Origin: Myxococcales bacterium
Lineage (GTDB): Bacteria > Myxococcota_A > Polyangia > Polyangiales > GCA-016699535
Direction of reading: 5' to 3'
NCBI GenBank assembly: GCA_020633325.1
Contig: JACKDX010000002.1
Location: 248,001 to 312,000 of the forward strand
Length of the DNA stretch: 64,000 nucleotides
The translations under genes were made by a program, and so were the position numbers. Shown here one piece after another: positions 35,718 to 45,161 of this stretch (positions are counted from its first letter, which is position 1; each line of letters opens with the position of its first letter). The notes beneath the pieces were generated by a model that worked only from the letters and a program-made list of their open reading frames with translations, ran no database searches and was not told the origin of the DNA.

Positions 35718-38086
35718 TAGCTTTCCTCGCCATAATCGGGGACGACTGGGTCCGGCCATACAACACCTGTTAACCGTCCCCGTTTGAACATGGCGTGTCC
35801 CTTGCCAGCGCGAGATACGACCTCGTACTTGCCAGCCGAGATCCGGTACTGCTTGCCTGACTCATGAACCGCTATAAGAGCGTCTCTGTCGCTGGCGAGG
35901 ATCTGAGCACCTGCTACACGGTCCTCGTTCACGAGTTTGATCAGTTTCACCCCTTTTCCTGGACCACCAAGAACCGGAACGTCGGACACCGCACATATCA
36001 ATGCCCGGCCTGCGTAGCTTGCCGTCGCTACGCATGCACTGTCGCCCTGGACCACTCCTACGTACACCATCTCATCGGCAGGATTGAGCCGACAGTAGCG
36101 TCTGCCCGCCCGTGTCGAAGGGTCTCGATGATTGCGAAGCGAGAAGCGCATTGCTAGCCCCATCTGGCTTACCGCGATGGCGAGTGGCGGCTCGGGCTCC
36201 GCGCCAGGTTGTGCTTCGGGCACCTCCAAACGTCGGGGATCAAAGGAGAACATCGCGATGATGCGTTCGCCATCTCCCATTTTAAACAGTTTTTGAATTG
36301 GATCTCCATGTCCCGTGGTGGCAGGAATGTCGGCAATACGGGAGACGTAACAGACGCCCATGTTTGAGAAAAATGCCACCACCGCCTTGGTCGAGCCAGC
36401 CTCTACCGAGAGCACGCGGTCACCTTCCCGTAACCGGGTGGCGGAGACGTCTTTAAGCTTTTGTTGTCGTTTGATACGGCCCTGGTACGACAGAATTACC
36501 ATGGCATCTTCTTCAATGATGAAGGCCTCGGCATCGAAAGAGGAGGTTTCGTTCGCATCCGTAATGCGGGTGAGCCGCTTGGTGCGATAGCGCTCTCTCA
36601 TCTGGGTTAACTCATCGTGAATCAGTGACCAGCGCTCCTTCGGGCTTTTTAGGAGACGGGCCAACTGTTTGGCTTCCTTCTTACATGCATCGAGTTCCTT
36701 GCGAATGACGAGAATTTCGAGCTGTGCCAACCGGTATAACCGCAGCTCCAGGATGGCATCAGTCTGCTCCGCGTCAAGCTTGAAGCGCTTCATGAGTTGT
36801 TCAGCAGCGTCGCTCTTTCCCTTGGATCGACGGATGAGCCTGAGCACTTCATCCAAAGCGTCAAATACGATCGCAAAACCCTCCAGTACGTGAATGCGTT
36901 TGGTGAGTTGCTCGAGGTCAAAGGTGGCACGTTTTGTGACCACTTCCATACGGAAAGCCAGAAAATGTTTGAGCACGGCCAATAGGTCGAGCCGTTGCGG
37001 GGCTGCTACGTCAGGGTGCGATGTAGGAACCAAGCAGGTAAGATTAACCTGCACGCTTGAACTGAGGGGAGTATGTTTGTGCAGATAGGCCATGACCAGC
37101 TCCGGATCGGTATCTTTTTTTAATTCCAGCACGATGCGCGTTTGGTCGGTGCTCTCATCTCGAACGTCGATCAGGGGCGGAAGCTTACGCGAGAGAATGA
37201 CCTCGGCGATTTTGGTGACCACGGCGCGCCTTTCGGTGGCGTAAGGAATCGTTTGAACGATGATATGCGTTGCTGCTCGTGGCGAGTTCTCCACCGTCCA
37301 CGTGCTGCGAAGCCGCAGCGACCCATGTCCCGTGGCATAAATTTCGCGAATCTCTGACGTGCTAGCATTGATTTCGCCTCCTGTGGGGAAATCGGGACCT
37401 TTTACAAATTTGAGTACGCCTTTGAGAGTGATTGCGGGGTCCTTGATCATGGCCAAGCACGCGTCCATCACCTCAGTGGGATTATGAGGAGGTATGGAGG
37501 TTGCCATACCCACCGCTATTCCCTGTGCGCCGTTGATCAACAAGTTAGGCACCCGCGCTGGCAACACAACCGGCTCAGTTCGGCTGTTGTCGTAATTGGC
37601 GCGAATGGCCACGGTGCGCTTCTTGATTTCCTCAAGCAGGTCATCAGCCAGCGCTTCAAGTCGCGCTTCAGTATAGCGCATGGCGGCCGGCGCATCCCCA
37701 TCAGGAGACCCAAAGTTACCTCGACCATTAACCAATGGCGCTCGCATAACAAACGGTTGCGCCAGGCGTGCCAGGGCGTCGTAGATCGACGTGTCGCCGT
37801 GCGGATGGTATTTGCCCATGACGTCGCCGACGATTAGCGCGCATTTGCGATGCTTCGCATCACTTCGCAGCTTGAGCTCATGGTACATCGCATACAGGAT
37901 GCGGCGCTGAACGGGCTTCAGCCCATCACGTACATCAGGGAGTGCTCGCGCCGTAATAACGCTCAATGCGTAGTTCAGATAACGGCGTTCGGCCTCGCTG
38001 GCCAAAGAAGCTTCGATGATCCTCGCGCCCATATTACCGACGCTGAGTTCAAGTTGGGTTTTACCCTTTTTTGTGCGGGAAGCCAT
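35717..38086 (-). CDS. parC: DNA topoisomerase IV subunit A
   Basis: DNA-cleaving subunit of 789 aa. The catalytic Tyr lies in AMRYTEARLEA, and the quinolone region reads HPHGDTSIYDALARLAQPF (Thr and Asp at the positions equivalent to GyrA 83 and 87). The C-terminal propeller region contains ILSYQGRIKRQQKLKD but no QRRGGKG-type GyrA-box, so it cannot wrap DNA as gyrase does. This favours ParC. ATG 38086 (MASRTKKGK) has GAGG 6 nt upstream; the frame extends upstream to 38122. Coupled to parE by a one-base overlap. Confidence 0.9.
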   Translation of the reverse strand: MASRTKKGKTQLELSVGNMGARIIEASLASEAERRYLNYALSVITARALPDVRDGLKPVQRRILYAMYHELKLRSDAKHRKCALIVGDVMGKYHPHGDTSIYDALARLAQPFVMRAPLVNGRGNFGSPDGDAPAAMRYTEARLEALADDLLEEIKKRTVAIRANYDNSRTEPVVLPARVPNLLINGAQGIAVGMATSIPPHNPTEVMDACLAMIKDPAITLKGVLKFVKGPDFPTGGEINASTSEIREIYATGHGSLRLRSTWTVENSPRAATHIIVQTIPYATERRAVVTKIAEVILSRKLPPLIDVRDESTDQTRIVLELKKDTDPELVMAYLHKHTPLSSSVQVNLTCLVPTSHPDVAAPQRLDLLAVLKHFLAFRMEVVTKRATFDLEQLTKRIHVLEGFAIVFDALDEVLRLIRRSKGKSDAAEQLMKRFKLDAEQTDAILELRLYRLAQLEILVIRKELDACKKEAKQLARLLKSPKERWSLIHDELTQMRERYRTKRLTRITDANETSSFDAEAFIIEEDAMVILSYQGRIKRQQKLKDVSATRLREGDRVLSVEAGSTKAVVAFFSNMGVCYVSRIADIPATTGHGDPIQKLFKMGDGERIIAMFSFDPRRLEVPEAQPGAEPEPPLAIAVSQMGLAMRFSLRNHRDPSTRAGRRYCRLNPADEMVYVGVVQGDSACVATASYAGRALICAVSDVPVLGGPGKGVKLIKLVNEDRVAGAQILASDRDALIAVHESGKQYRISAGKYEVVSRAGKGHAMFKRGRLTGVVWPDPVVPDYGEES

Positions 38087-38213
38087 GCATACCTCGTTGT
38101 GATTCCCTACCAAGTCCCTCACGCTCGCGCAAAATAGAGTCCTTCTTACCCGGATTAGTGGGGATTTGCACTGTGCCTAGCTCGAACGAGCTTGCACGTA
38201 TATAGTTTTGGAT

Positions 38214-38495
38214 ATGGAAAAAGTCTCGCTTTCGCAATACGCCCTCATGATGGAGCTCGTGTGTTGTTTGCTGTTTGGCGGGATAGCATGCAGCGGCGCG
38301 GATTCCTCCTCGGCCAGACGGCGGAAGCAAGTCGAGAGCGGCCCCTCCTCATCAAAAAGCGATGAGAAACACGTAGAGCCTGTGCCTGTAGGGGCAGTAC
38401 ATCCGAACCGGGTGGGTGAAAGAAGCTATGTAGAAGAGTACTACGAACCGACCATCATTCCGCCGAAAGGCGCGGCCGAGCAGAATCGGCGTTAA
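38214..38495 (+). CDS. Small lipoprotein-like protein, unknown
   Basis: A 93-aa protein with a plausible signal segment (LSQYALMMELVCCLLFGGIAC) given in two parts, LSQYALMMELV and CCLLFGGIAC, followed by a Ser/Lys-rich, probably unstructured tail with Pro-Val repeats. A TTG six bases upstream is an alternative start; no ribosome site is convincing. No family is recognised. It lies in the 128-bp gap divergent from parC and converges with the amino-acid permease, overlapping its stop by 4 bp. Confidence 0.45.
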   Translation: MEKVSLSQYALMMELVCCLLFGGIACSGADSSSARRRKQVESGPSSSKSDEKHVEPVPVGAVHPNRVGERSYVEEYYEPTIIPPKGAAEQNRR

Positions 38496-39898
38496 GGTGA
38501 ATTCAGGCGTGAGTGCCGGCGCCCAAATCTAAAATAAATCACCATGCCGATAGCCATCCACCCCACAAAACGGATCCACGTGGCTGCTTCGAGACCGCAC
38601 ATCATGACAAAACAGACCAAAGCCCCGAGAGCCGGAAGATAGGGGCTCCAAGGCGCTCTAAAACCACGAGGTATATTCGGCTCAGTGACGCGCAGGATGA
38701 TCACTCCCACGCAGACGATCATGAAGGCAAAGAGCGTCCCGATACTTGTCATCTCTCCCGAGGCGCTGATCGGCAGAAGACCTGCGAGCACCATGACGAT
38801 AATACCAGTAATGAGGGTTGCACGGTAGGGCGTGTGCAGTGTGGGATGCACCTTGGCAATCCATGGGGAGATGAGTCCATCACGGCTCATGGCGAAAAAA
38901 ATGCGAGGCTGGGCCAGCAGCATGACGATCAGCACAGAGGCCAATCCGAGCACCGCGCCAATAGACACGAGCTGCATACCCCATGGGATGCCGACCATCT
39001 CAAGAGCTAAGGCCACCGGAGCAGGATGATTGAGTTCCGTATAGGGCACCATACCCGTGAGCACCAACGCCACAGCGATGTACAAGATAGTACAAATGCC
39101 AAGAGAGCCCAGGATGCCGCGGGGAAGGGTGCGCGGGGGATCTAGGGTCTCTTCTGAGGTGGTCGTGATCGCATCGAAGCCGATGTAGGCGAAGAATATA
39201 ACCCCCGCGCCCGAGACCACGCCCCAGACACCATACGGGAAAAAGGGCGACCAATTCTCGGGCTTCACCCAGGGAATTCCTAGGTAAAGAAACACGAAAA
39301 TGATACTCAACTTGAGAACGACCAAAAGGCCGGTGAGCCATGCAGACTCCTTGACACCCATGACAAGAAGAACTGTCACAAGCGCGATAATGCCGACCGC
39401 AGGCACATTAAAGACGCCCCCATCTAACGCTCCATGAGTCCAGGCTTGGGGTAGCATGACGCCATAGCCTTCTAGCCATTTCACGAAGTAACCTGACCAG
39501 CCGATGGCTACGGTGCAAGCGGCTACGATATACTCAAGAATCAAGTCCCATCCAATTAGCCACGCGACGAACTCCCCCAACGAAGCATACGCATAACTGT
39601 ATGCACTGCCTGCAATGGGAATCGTGGATGCCAGTTCCGCGTAACAAAACGCGGCCAATGCACATCCGACACCACTCAAGAGGAATGACAACACGACAGC
39701 GGGGCCGGCTTTCGTTGCAGCCGCGGTTCCCGTAAGCACAAAAATACCGGCTCCCACAACAGCGCCCACGCCTAAAATTACGAGGTCGAACGTAGTGAGC
39801 CTGCGCGTAAATGTGTGTGAGCCTGACTCTGCTTCATCGCATATTGCTTGCACAGATTTTGTGCGAAACAGTGATGACTTAGAAAACAGCGAACTCAT
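38492..39898 (-). CDS. APC-superfamily amino-acid permease
   Basis: A 468-aa inner-membrane transporter with about 12-14 hydrophobic helices. Hallmarks of the cationic-amino-acid (CAT/YfnA) group: GVGAVVGAGIFVLTG in the first helix, GPAVVLSFLLSG, the SYSYAYASLGEF stretch in the third helix, and FFAYIGFDAITTTSEE followed by PRTLPRGI. The substrate is probably a cationic or neutral amino acid. The N-terminal 30 residues are polar and cytoplasmic. No strong Shine-Dalgarno. Divergent from hppA. Confidence 0.88.
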   Translation of the reverse strand: MSSLFSKSSLFRTKSVQAICDEAESGSHTFTRRLTTFDLVILGVGAVVGAGIFVLTGTAAATKAGPAVVLSFLLSGVGCALAAFCYAELASTIPIAGSAYSYAYASLGEFVAWLIGWDLILEYIVAACTVAIGWSGYFVKWLEGYGVMLPQAWTHGALDGGVFNVPAVGIIALVTVLLVMGVKESAWLTGLLVVLKLSIIFVFLYLGIPWVKPENWSPFFPYGVWGVVSGAGVIFFAYIGFDAITTTSEETLDPPRTLPRGILGSLGICTILYIAVALVLTGMVPYTELNHPAPVALALEMVGIPWGMQLVSIGAVLGLASVLIVMLLAQPRIFFAMSRDGLISPWIAKVHPTLHTPYRATLITGIIVMVLAGLLPISASGEMTSIGTLFAFMIVCVGVIILRVTEPNIPRGFRAPWSPYLPALGALVCFVMMCGLEAATWIRFVGWMAIGMVIYFRFGRRHSRLNSP

Positions 39899-40021
39899 AG
39901 TGGCTATGTGGTCAAGGACCCGTTAGCGCTGCGGGACAATAGGTGGACCTGCTGAAAAGGTCCAGCGCGCAAGGGGTTGATCCAAGTTGACCAGGCCAGA
40001 TTTCACGGGTAGGACGGCGCG

Positions 40022-42469
40022 ATGAGGAAATCGATTATTAGTATGCGGGGATGGATGCTAAGCGTGCTGGCCCAGATAGGAGGGCACAGTATCGCCAGCT
40101 ACGCGGCCGCGCAAGACAGTCCGCTTGACTCGGCCTCTCATCACGGAGGGGAAGCCAATCTCATTCTGCCCGACTTAAGGCTTGTGGAATTTTTTGGATT
40201 GAGTGGCCGGCAGCTTTTGCTTGTCGGCATGGTCGTATGCCTTTTTGGCCTTTTGTTTGGGGGCGTAGTCTTCGCACAACTAAAAAGACTACGAGTGCAT
40301 CGTGCCATGGAAGAAGTGTCCGAGCTTATCTATGCGACATGCAAAACCTATCTAGTTACTCAAGGTAAGTTCATTTTGTTATTGGAGGTCTTTATTGGCC
40401 TTGTCATAGTCGTGTACTTCGGCGCGTTGATGGACTTTGCGGCAGCAAAGGTCACGATTATTCTGCTGTTTAGCATGGTGGGAATCGCGGGCAGTTATGC
40501 TGTGGCGTGGTTTGGCATACGAATCAACACCTTTGCCAATTCTCGCACAGCATTTGCAAGCCTAGAGGGCAAGCCCTATCCGGTTTACGCCATTCCACTT
40601 AAAGCGGGGATGAGCATTGGCATGCTCCTCATCAGTGTTGAGCTCATTATTATGCTCGGTATTCTTCTTTTCGTACCGGGTGACTACGCAGGACCCTGTT
40701 TTATAGGGTTTGCGATCGGTGAGTCGCTGGGTGCCTCCGCGCTGAGAATCGCGGGCGGGATTTTTACCAAGATCGCCGATATCGGCTCCGACCTCATGAA
40801 AATTGAATTTAAGATTAAGGAAGACGATGCCCGCAATCCCGGTGTCATCGCCGACTGCACAGGCGACAATGCCGGCGATTCAGTGGGACCGAGCGCAGAT
40901 GGCTTTGAAACGTATGGTGTGACCGGCGTCGCGCTCATCTCGTTTGTATTGCTGGCGGTGACCGATGACGCGGTTCAGGTGAAACTCCTGGTATGGCTGT
41001 TTTCCATTCGCGTGATGATGATCATCGCAAGCGGGTTCTCCTATATATTTAACGAAACAGTGCAACGGAGACGTTACAAAGACGTGGCTCATATGGACTT
41101 CGAGATTCCGTTGACATGGCTGGTATGGCTTACCTCCCTAATCTCCGTGGCGATGACATTTGCCGCGTCGTATTTGCTCATTCCAGAATTGGGGGATGGT
41201 TCCTTGTGGTGGAAGCTTTCGCTGATTATCAGCTGCGGCACTCTTGCGGGTGCTATTATTCCGGAGCTGGTCAAAGTGTTCACGTCGACCTCGTCCATGC
41301 ATGTGAAAGAGGTCGTCACTTCGTCTCAGGAAGGCGGTGCCTCGCTCAACGTGCTCTCCGGGATGACGGCGGGCAACTTTAGTGCATTCTGGATTGGCAT
41401 GAGCATCATGGCCCTCATGGGAATCGCCTATGGGGTGAGCACACTTGGAATGGACGATCTTATGGCGGCCTCGCCTGTTTTTGCATTTGGCTTGGTGGCG
41501 TTCGGTTTTTTAGGAATGGGCCCGGTTACCATCGCTGTGGACTCGTACGGGCCTGTGACTGATAATGCGCAGTCAATCTATGAGCTTTCGTTGATCGAAA
41601 CGCTTCCAGACATCGGTGCAGAAATCCACCGAGATTTTGGAATGGTGGTGGACTTCGAGAAAGCCAAACGTCTGCTTGAAGAAAACGATGGCGCTGGCAA
41701 CACTTTTAAAGCCACCGCAAAACCCGTGTTGATAGGCACGGCCGTCGTGGGCGCGACCACACTGATTTTCTCTATTATTGTCGTGTTAACCGACGGACTT
41801 AGCCATAATCTCGAGAAACTCTCGCTGCTCCATCCACCGTTTTTGCTCGGGCTTTTAGCAGGAGGCGCGATCATTTATTGGTTTACCGGCGCTACAACGC
41901 AAGCTGTCACTACGGGAGCATACCGAGCCGTAAAGTTCATCAAGTCGACTTTGAAACTGGATGGTGCGAACAAAGCATCGGTTGAAGACAGCAAGAAGGT
42001 TGTCGAGATTTGCACACAGTATGCGCAAAAGGGCATGTTGAATATCTTCTTGACGGTGTTTTTCATCACGCTTGCATATGCATGTATGGAACCGTATTTT
42101 TTCATTGGATACCTCATATCGCTCGCTCTGTTTGGTCTCTTTCAAGCGTTGTTTTTAGCGAATGCCGGGGGCGCGTGGGACAATGCAAAAAAGCTCGTTG
42201 AAGTAGAGCTTAATCAGAAAGGAACGCCCCTTCATGATGCGATGGTGGTGGGCGATACAGTAGGAGATCCATTCAAAGACACTTCGTCTGTAGCCATGAA
42301 CCCTATCATAAAGTTTACAACCTTGTTTGGGCTGTTGGCGGTTGAGCTTGCCTTGCAACTTGATAGATCAGTCAGCGTTCTGTTGGCTGCCGTGTTCTTC
42401 GCATTGGCGTTATTGTTTATCTGGCGTTCGTTCTATGCCATGCGGATCGTAGACGAGACGCCTCGATAG
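40022..42469 (+). CDS. hppA: Membrane-bound proton-translocating pyrophosphatase
   Basis: Couples hydrolysis of pyrophosphate to ion pumping across the membrane. 815 aa with about 16 hydrophobic segments. The active-site region reads GGIFTKIADIGSDLM and KEDDARNPGVIADCTGDNAGD; usual members have IADNVGDNVGD and a following GMAADLFETYA, here GPSADGFETYG, so this copy is divergent. The motif GNTFKA near residue 560 has Lys at the position that marks potassium-independent enzymes (GNTTKA), whereas Na+-type enzymes have Ala. The C-terminal KDTSSVAMNPI block is intact. Shine-Dalgarno AGGACGG. Its stop is one base from the convergent leuS stop. Confidence 0.92.
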   Translation: MRKSIISMRGWMLSVLAQIGGHSIASYAAAQDSPLDSASHHGGEANLILPDLRLVEFFGLSGRQLLLVGMVVCLFGLLFGGVVFAQLKRLRVHRAMEEVSELIYATCKTYLVTQGKFILLLEVFIGLVIVVYFGALMDFAAAKVTIILLFSMVGIAGSYAVAWFGIRINTFANSRTAFASLEGKPYPVYAIPLKAGMSIGMLLISVELIIMLGILLFVPGDYAGPCFIGFAIGESLGASALRIAGGIFTKIADIGSDLMKIEFKIKEDDARNPGVIADCTGDNAGDSVGPSADGFETYGVTGVALISFVLLAVTDDAVQVKLLVWLFSIRVMMIIASGFSYIFNETVQRRRYKDVAHMDFEIPLTWLVWLTSLISVAMTFAASYLLIPELGDGSLWWKLSLIISCGTLAGAIIPELVKVFTSTSSMHVKEVVTSSQEGGASLNVLSGMTAGNFSAFWIGMSIMALMGIAYGVSTLGMDDLMAASPVFAFGLVAFGFLGMGPVTIAVDSYGPVTDNAQSIYELSLIETLPDIGAEIHRDFGMVVDFEKAKRLLEENDGAGNTFKATAKPVLIGTAVVGATTLIFSIIVVLTDGLSHNLEKLSLLHPPFLLGLLAGGAIIYWFTGATTQAVTTGAYRAVKFIKSTLKLDGANKASVEDSKKVVEICTQYAQKGMLNIFLTVFFITLAYACMEPYFFIGYLISLALFGLFQALFLANAGGAWDNAKKLVEVELNQKGTPLHDAMVVGDTVGDPFKDTSSVAMNPIIKFTTLFGLLAVELALQLDRSVSVLLAAVFFALALLFIWRSFYAMRIVDETPR

Positions 42470-42470
42470 G

Positions 42471-45077
42471 TTAGCGGGCTTCGCGTACGACAAGCGTCAA
42501 TATTCGTCCTGGCACGTACAGAGCTTTTAGAATCTGTTTGTCGTGCAGATGCTCGGCAACGCGTGGTTCCTTAAGTGCTGCTGCCCTCACCTCGTTTTCC
42601 GTAGCGCCGATAGCGACCCTAATTCGGGCGCGAACTTTGCCGTTTATCTGGATGGGCACTTCGACATGGTCTTGCTGCAGAGCCGCCTCATCCGCCACGG
42701 GCCACTGGCGGGTGGCGATCAAGTTCTTTCCGCCCAAGACAGCGTGAAGCTCTTCGGCAACATGAGGCGCAAAAGGGGCCAAGAGCCGTAAAAGCACATC
42801 GATCCCTTCTTGAGCCACAGCCCAGTCCGCATCGGTTTGAGGCTTGAACGCCAAAAGAGCATTGAGCATTTCCATCTGTGCGGCGACCGCTGTATTGAGC
42901 TGAAGCCGTTCTGCAATGTCGTGAGTTACTCGCATAATAGTCTGGTGAATGATGCGGCGGAGTGCCGCAGCAGCGGGGGTGGTCTCTTCCTGGGATCGGG
43001 AGTGCATCAGATTGTCATGATTTGTATACACGTAGCGCCAGATGCGCTTTAAAAAACGGTGCATCCCCTCAACCCCTGCATCGTTCCAATCGACTTGCCC
43101 TTCAGGCGGAGCCGCAAACAACACGAACAGTCGCGCGGTATCCGCACCGTATTTGGCAACCAGCTCATCTGGATCGATGAGATTGTTTTTTGACTTACTC
43201 ATCTTGATGACAGGCCCTACCTCCACTGGCCGTCCGTCATCCTTCAACACACGCACCCCGTCGCGGAGTTCGGTCTCGCTGGGATAATGGTATGTTTTAG
43301 CACGGTGAACGTCTGTGTCGTTGCTGAAGTACACCTCGTGGCAGACCATCCCCTGGGTGAGCAAGCGTTTGGCGAATTCCCGGGGAGTCGAAGCGGGTAA
43401 ATAGCCCAAATCTATCATGACTCGGTGCCAAAACCGGGCATACATCAGGTGCATGACCGCGTGCTCATCACCGCCAATATATAGATCAACGGGTAGCCAT
43501 GCTTTTGCGATGATGGGATCGACAGGACCATCCGCATAATGGGGTGTTGTGTAACGGTGTAGATACCAACTGGATTCGACGAACGTGTCGAACGTATCAG
43601 TTTCCCTACGTGCAGGCTGCTGACACTTCGGGCACTGAACTTGTACAAACGAAGGATGCAACGCCAAAGGGGAGCCACCCTGTTGCGTGATGGTGACGTC
43701 CAGCGGCAGCGTCACCGGAAGATCGCCCAGAGGTACCGGCACTACGCCATCCCGGTCGCAATGAATCACCGGAATGGGTGTGCCCCAATAACGCTGCCTC
43801 GAAATCAACCAATCTCGCAAACGATAGCTGACGGTGGATCTGCCGAGCTCTCGCATCTCAAGCAACTCTGTTATGCGTGTCTTACCCGTTTCGCTCGGCG
43901 TACCGTCGAATCCCGCACTATTGATCATGATGCCGGGCCCCGTATACGCCTCGTCTGAGCGCGCGTGAGCTGGCGGGGCGATAACTTGCCGTATGGGTAA
44001 GTCGTACGTACGCGCAAAGTCGAGATCGCGCTGGTCGTGAGCAGGCACCGCCATCACCGCGCCGGTCCCGTAATCCATCAACACGAAATTGGCGATCCAA
44101 ATCGGGATCAGATCGCCAGAGAGAGGGTGAACCGCGTAACGCCCGGTAAAAATTCCCTCTTTATGGGTGTCGTCCACACTGCGCTGCGCCTTATGCTCAT
44201 GCTGGAGCTTGTGAACATAGGCGGCGACGCGCTCAGCCGTTTCAGTTCCTTGAGCTAGTCTGAGCGCCAATGGATGCTCGGCCGCGAGCGAGAGAAAGGT
44301 TACGCCATAAAGAGTGTCTGCGCGTGTGGTGAATACCGCAACTTCGGTGATCCCATCAACGGGGTTCTGAAGCTTAAACTTGACCTCGGCGCCGATGCTA
44401 CGACCGATCCAGTTCCGTTGTGCATTCAGCACCTTGTCGGGCCAGCGGCCCGCCAGTTCATCGAGGCCATCCAACAATTCCTGAGCGTAATGTGTGGTCC
44501 GAAGGAACCACTGGGCAAGTTCGCGCTGGCTGACGGGACTGGAACAACGCCAACAAAGTCCGTCTTCAACTTGTTCGTTCGCCAGCACGGTTTGGCAGCT
44601 CTCGCACCAGTTAGCGAGTGCATTTTTTCGATACGCAAGCCCGGCCTCCAGCATGCGCAAGAACATCTCTTGTTCGTGACGATAGTACTCAGGATCGCAC
44701 GTGGCGAACTCTCGCTCCCAGTCGTAACCAAAGCCCAGCCGCTGCATTTGCGCACGCATTTGCGCTATGTTTTGGAGTGTCCAGTCACGAGGATGCCGAT
44801 GATGGGCGATGGCCGCATTTTCGGCCGGCATTCCAAAAGCGTCCCATCCCATGGGATGAAGGACGTTCTGCCCCCGCATGCGGGTAAAGCGCGCGATGGC
44901 ATCCCCGATCGAGTAGTTGCGCACATGTCCCATGTGAATGCGCCCCGAGGGGTAGGGCAACATCTCTACGATATAGGCCTTACGGTCTCTATCATTCTCG
45001 GCGGAGAAAACATTCTGCTCTGCCCAACGCCTCTGCCACTTTTTTTCAATATCGTCTGCGTGGTAGGCATCTTCCAT
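42471..45077 (-). CDS. leuS: Leucyl-tRNA synthetase
   Basis: Class I aminoacyl-tRNA synthetase charging tRNA-Leu. 868 aa. The HIGH-type motif is PYPSGRIHMGHVRNY, KMSKSKNN is present, and the editing domain retains TTRADTLYGVT, GTGAVMAVPAHDQRD and its hydrolytic Asp. The zinc-domain Cys pairs (CESCQTV, CWRC) are intact, as is the C-terminal domain. ATG 45077 is preferred; an in-frame TTG at 45092 adds five residues (LAEHV) with no ribosome site. Divergent from the LysM/M23 gene. Confidence 0.95.
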   Translation of the reverse strand: MEDAYHADDIEKKWQRRWAEQNVFSAENDRDRKAYIVEMLPYPSGRIHMGHVRNYSIGDAIARFTRMRGQNVLHPMGWDAFGMPAENAAIAHHRHPRDWTLQNIAQMRAQMQRLGFGYDWEREFATCDPEYYRHEQEMFLRMLEAGLAYRKNALANWCESCQTVLANEQVEDGLCWRCSSPVSQRELAQWFLRTTHYAQELLDGLDELAGRWPDKVLNAQRNWIGRSIGAEVKFKLQNPVDGITEVAVFTTRADTLYGVTFLSLAAEHPLALRLAQGTETAERVAAYVHKLQHEHKAQRSVDDTHKEGIFTGRYAVHPLSGDLIPIWIANFVLMDYGTGAVMAVPAHDQRDLDFARTYDLPIRQVIAPPAHARSDEAYTGPGIMINSAGFDGTPSETGKTRITELLEMRELGRSTVSYRLRDWLISRQRYWGTPIPVIHCDRDGVVPVPLGDLPVTLPLDVTITQQGGSPLALHPSFVQVQCPKCQQPARRETDTFDTFVESSWYLHRYTTPHYADGPVDPIIAKAWLPVDLYIGGDEHAVMHLMYARFWHRVMIDLGYLPASTPREFAKRLLTQGMVCHEVYFSNDTDVHRAKTYHYPSETELRDGVRVLKDDGRPVEVGPVIKMSKSKNNLIDPDELVAKYGADTARLFVLFAAPPEGQVDWNDAGVEGMHRFLKRIWRYVYTNHDNLMHSRSQEETTPAAAALRRIIHQTIMRVTHDIAERLQLNTAVAAQMEMLNALLAFKPQTDADWAVAQEGIDVLLRLLAPFAPHVAEELHAVLGGKNLIATRQWPVADEAALQQDHVEVPIQINGKVRARIRVAIGATENEVRAAALKEPRVAEHLHDKQILKALYVPGRILTLVVREAR

Positions 45078-45161
45078 AACGTGCTCAGCCAAGGTCGCGA
45101 CTTAGCATGCTTGGAGCGGGTTTTCCAGAGCGCGTGACATGCGCTACGCTGGCAGGCACCT

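Noticed and set aside
33810..38086. Calling the pair gyrase A and B
   Set aside because: The A subunit lacks a QRRGGKG-type GyrA-box and the B subunit is 635 aa; topoisomerase IV fits better, though this cannot be settled by sequence alone.
38179..38192. AGCTCGAACGAGCT inverted repeat between parC and the small lipoprotein gene as a LexA-type operator
   Set aside because: It does not match a known LexA box of this group and no SOS link is evident; left as an unexplained palindrome.
39986..40020. TTGACC/TAGGAC as an hppA promoter
   Set aside because: The minus-10 is poor and would place transcription start at or after the ATG.
42471..45092. TTG 45092 as the leuS start
   Set aside because: No ribosome site, and ATG 45077 gives the expected N-terminus.
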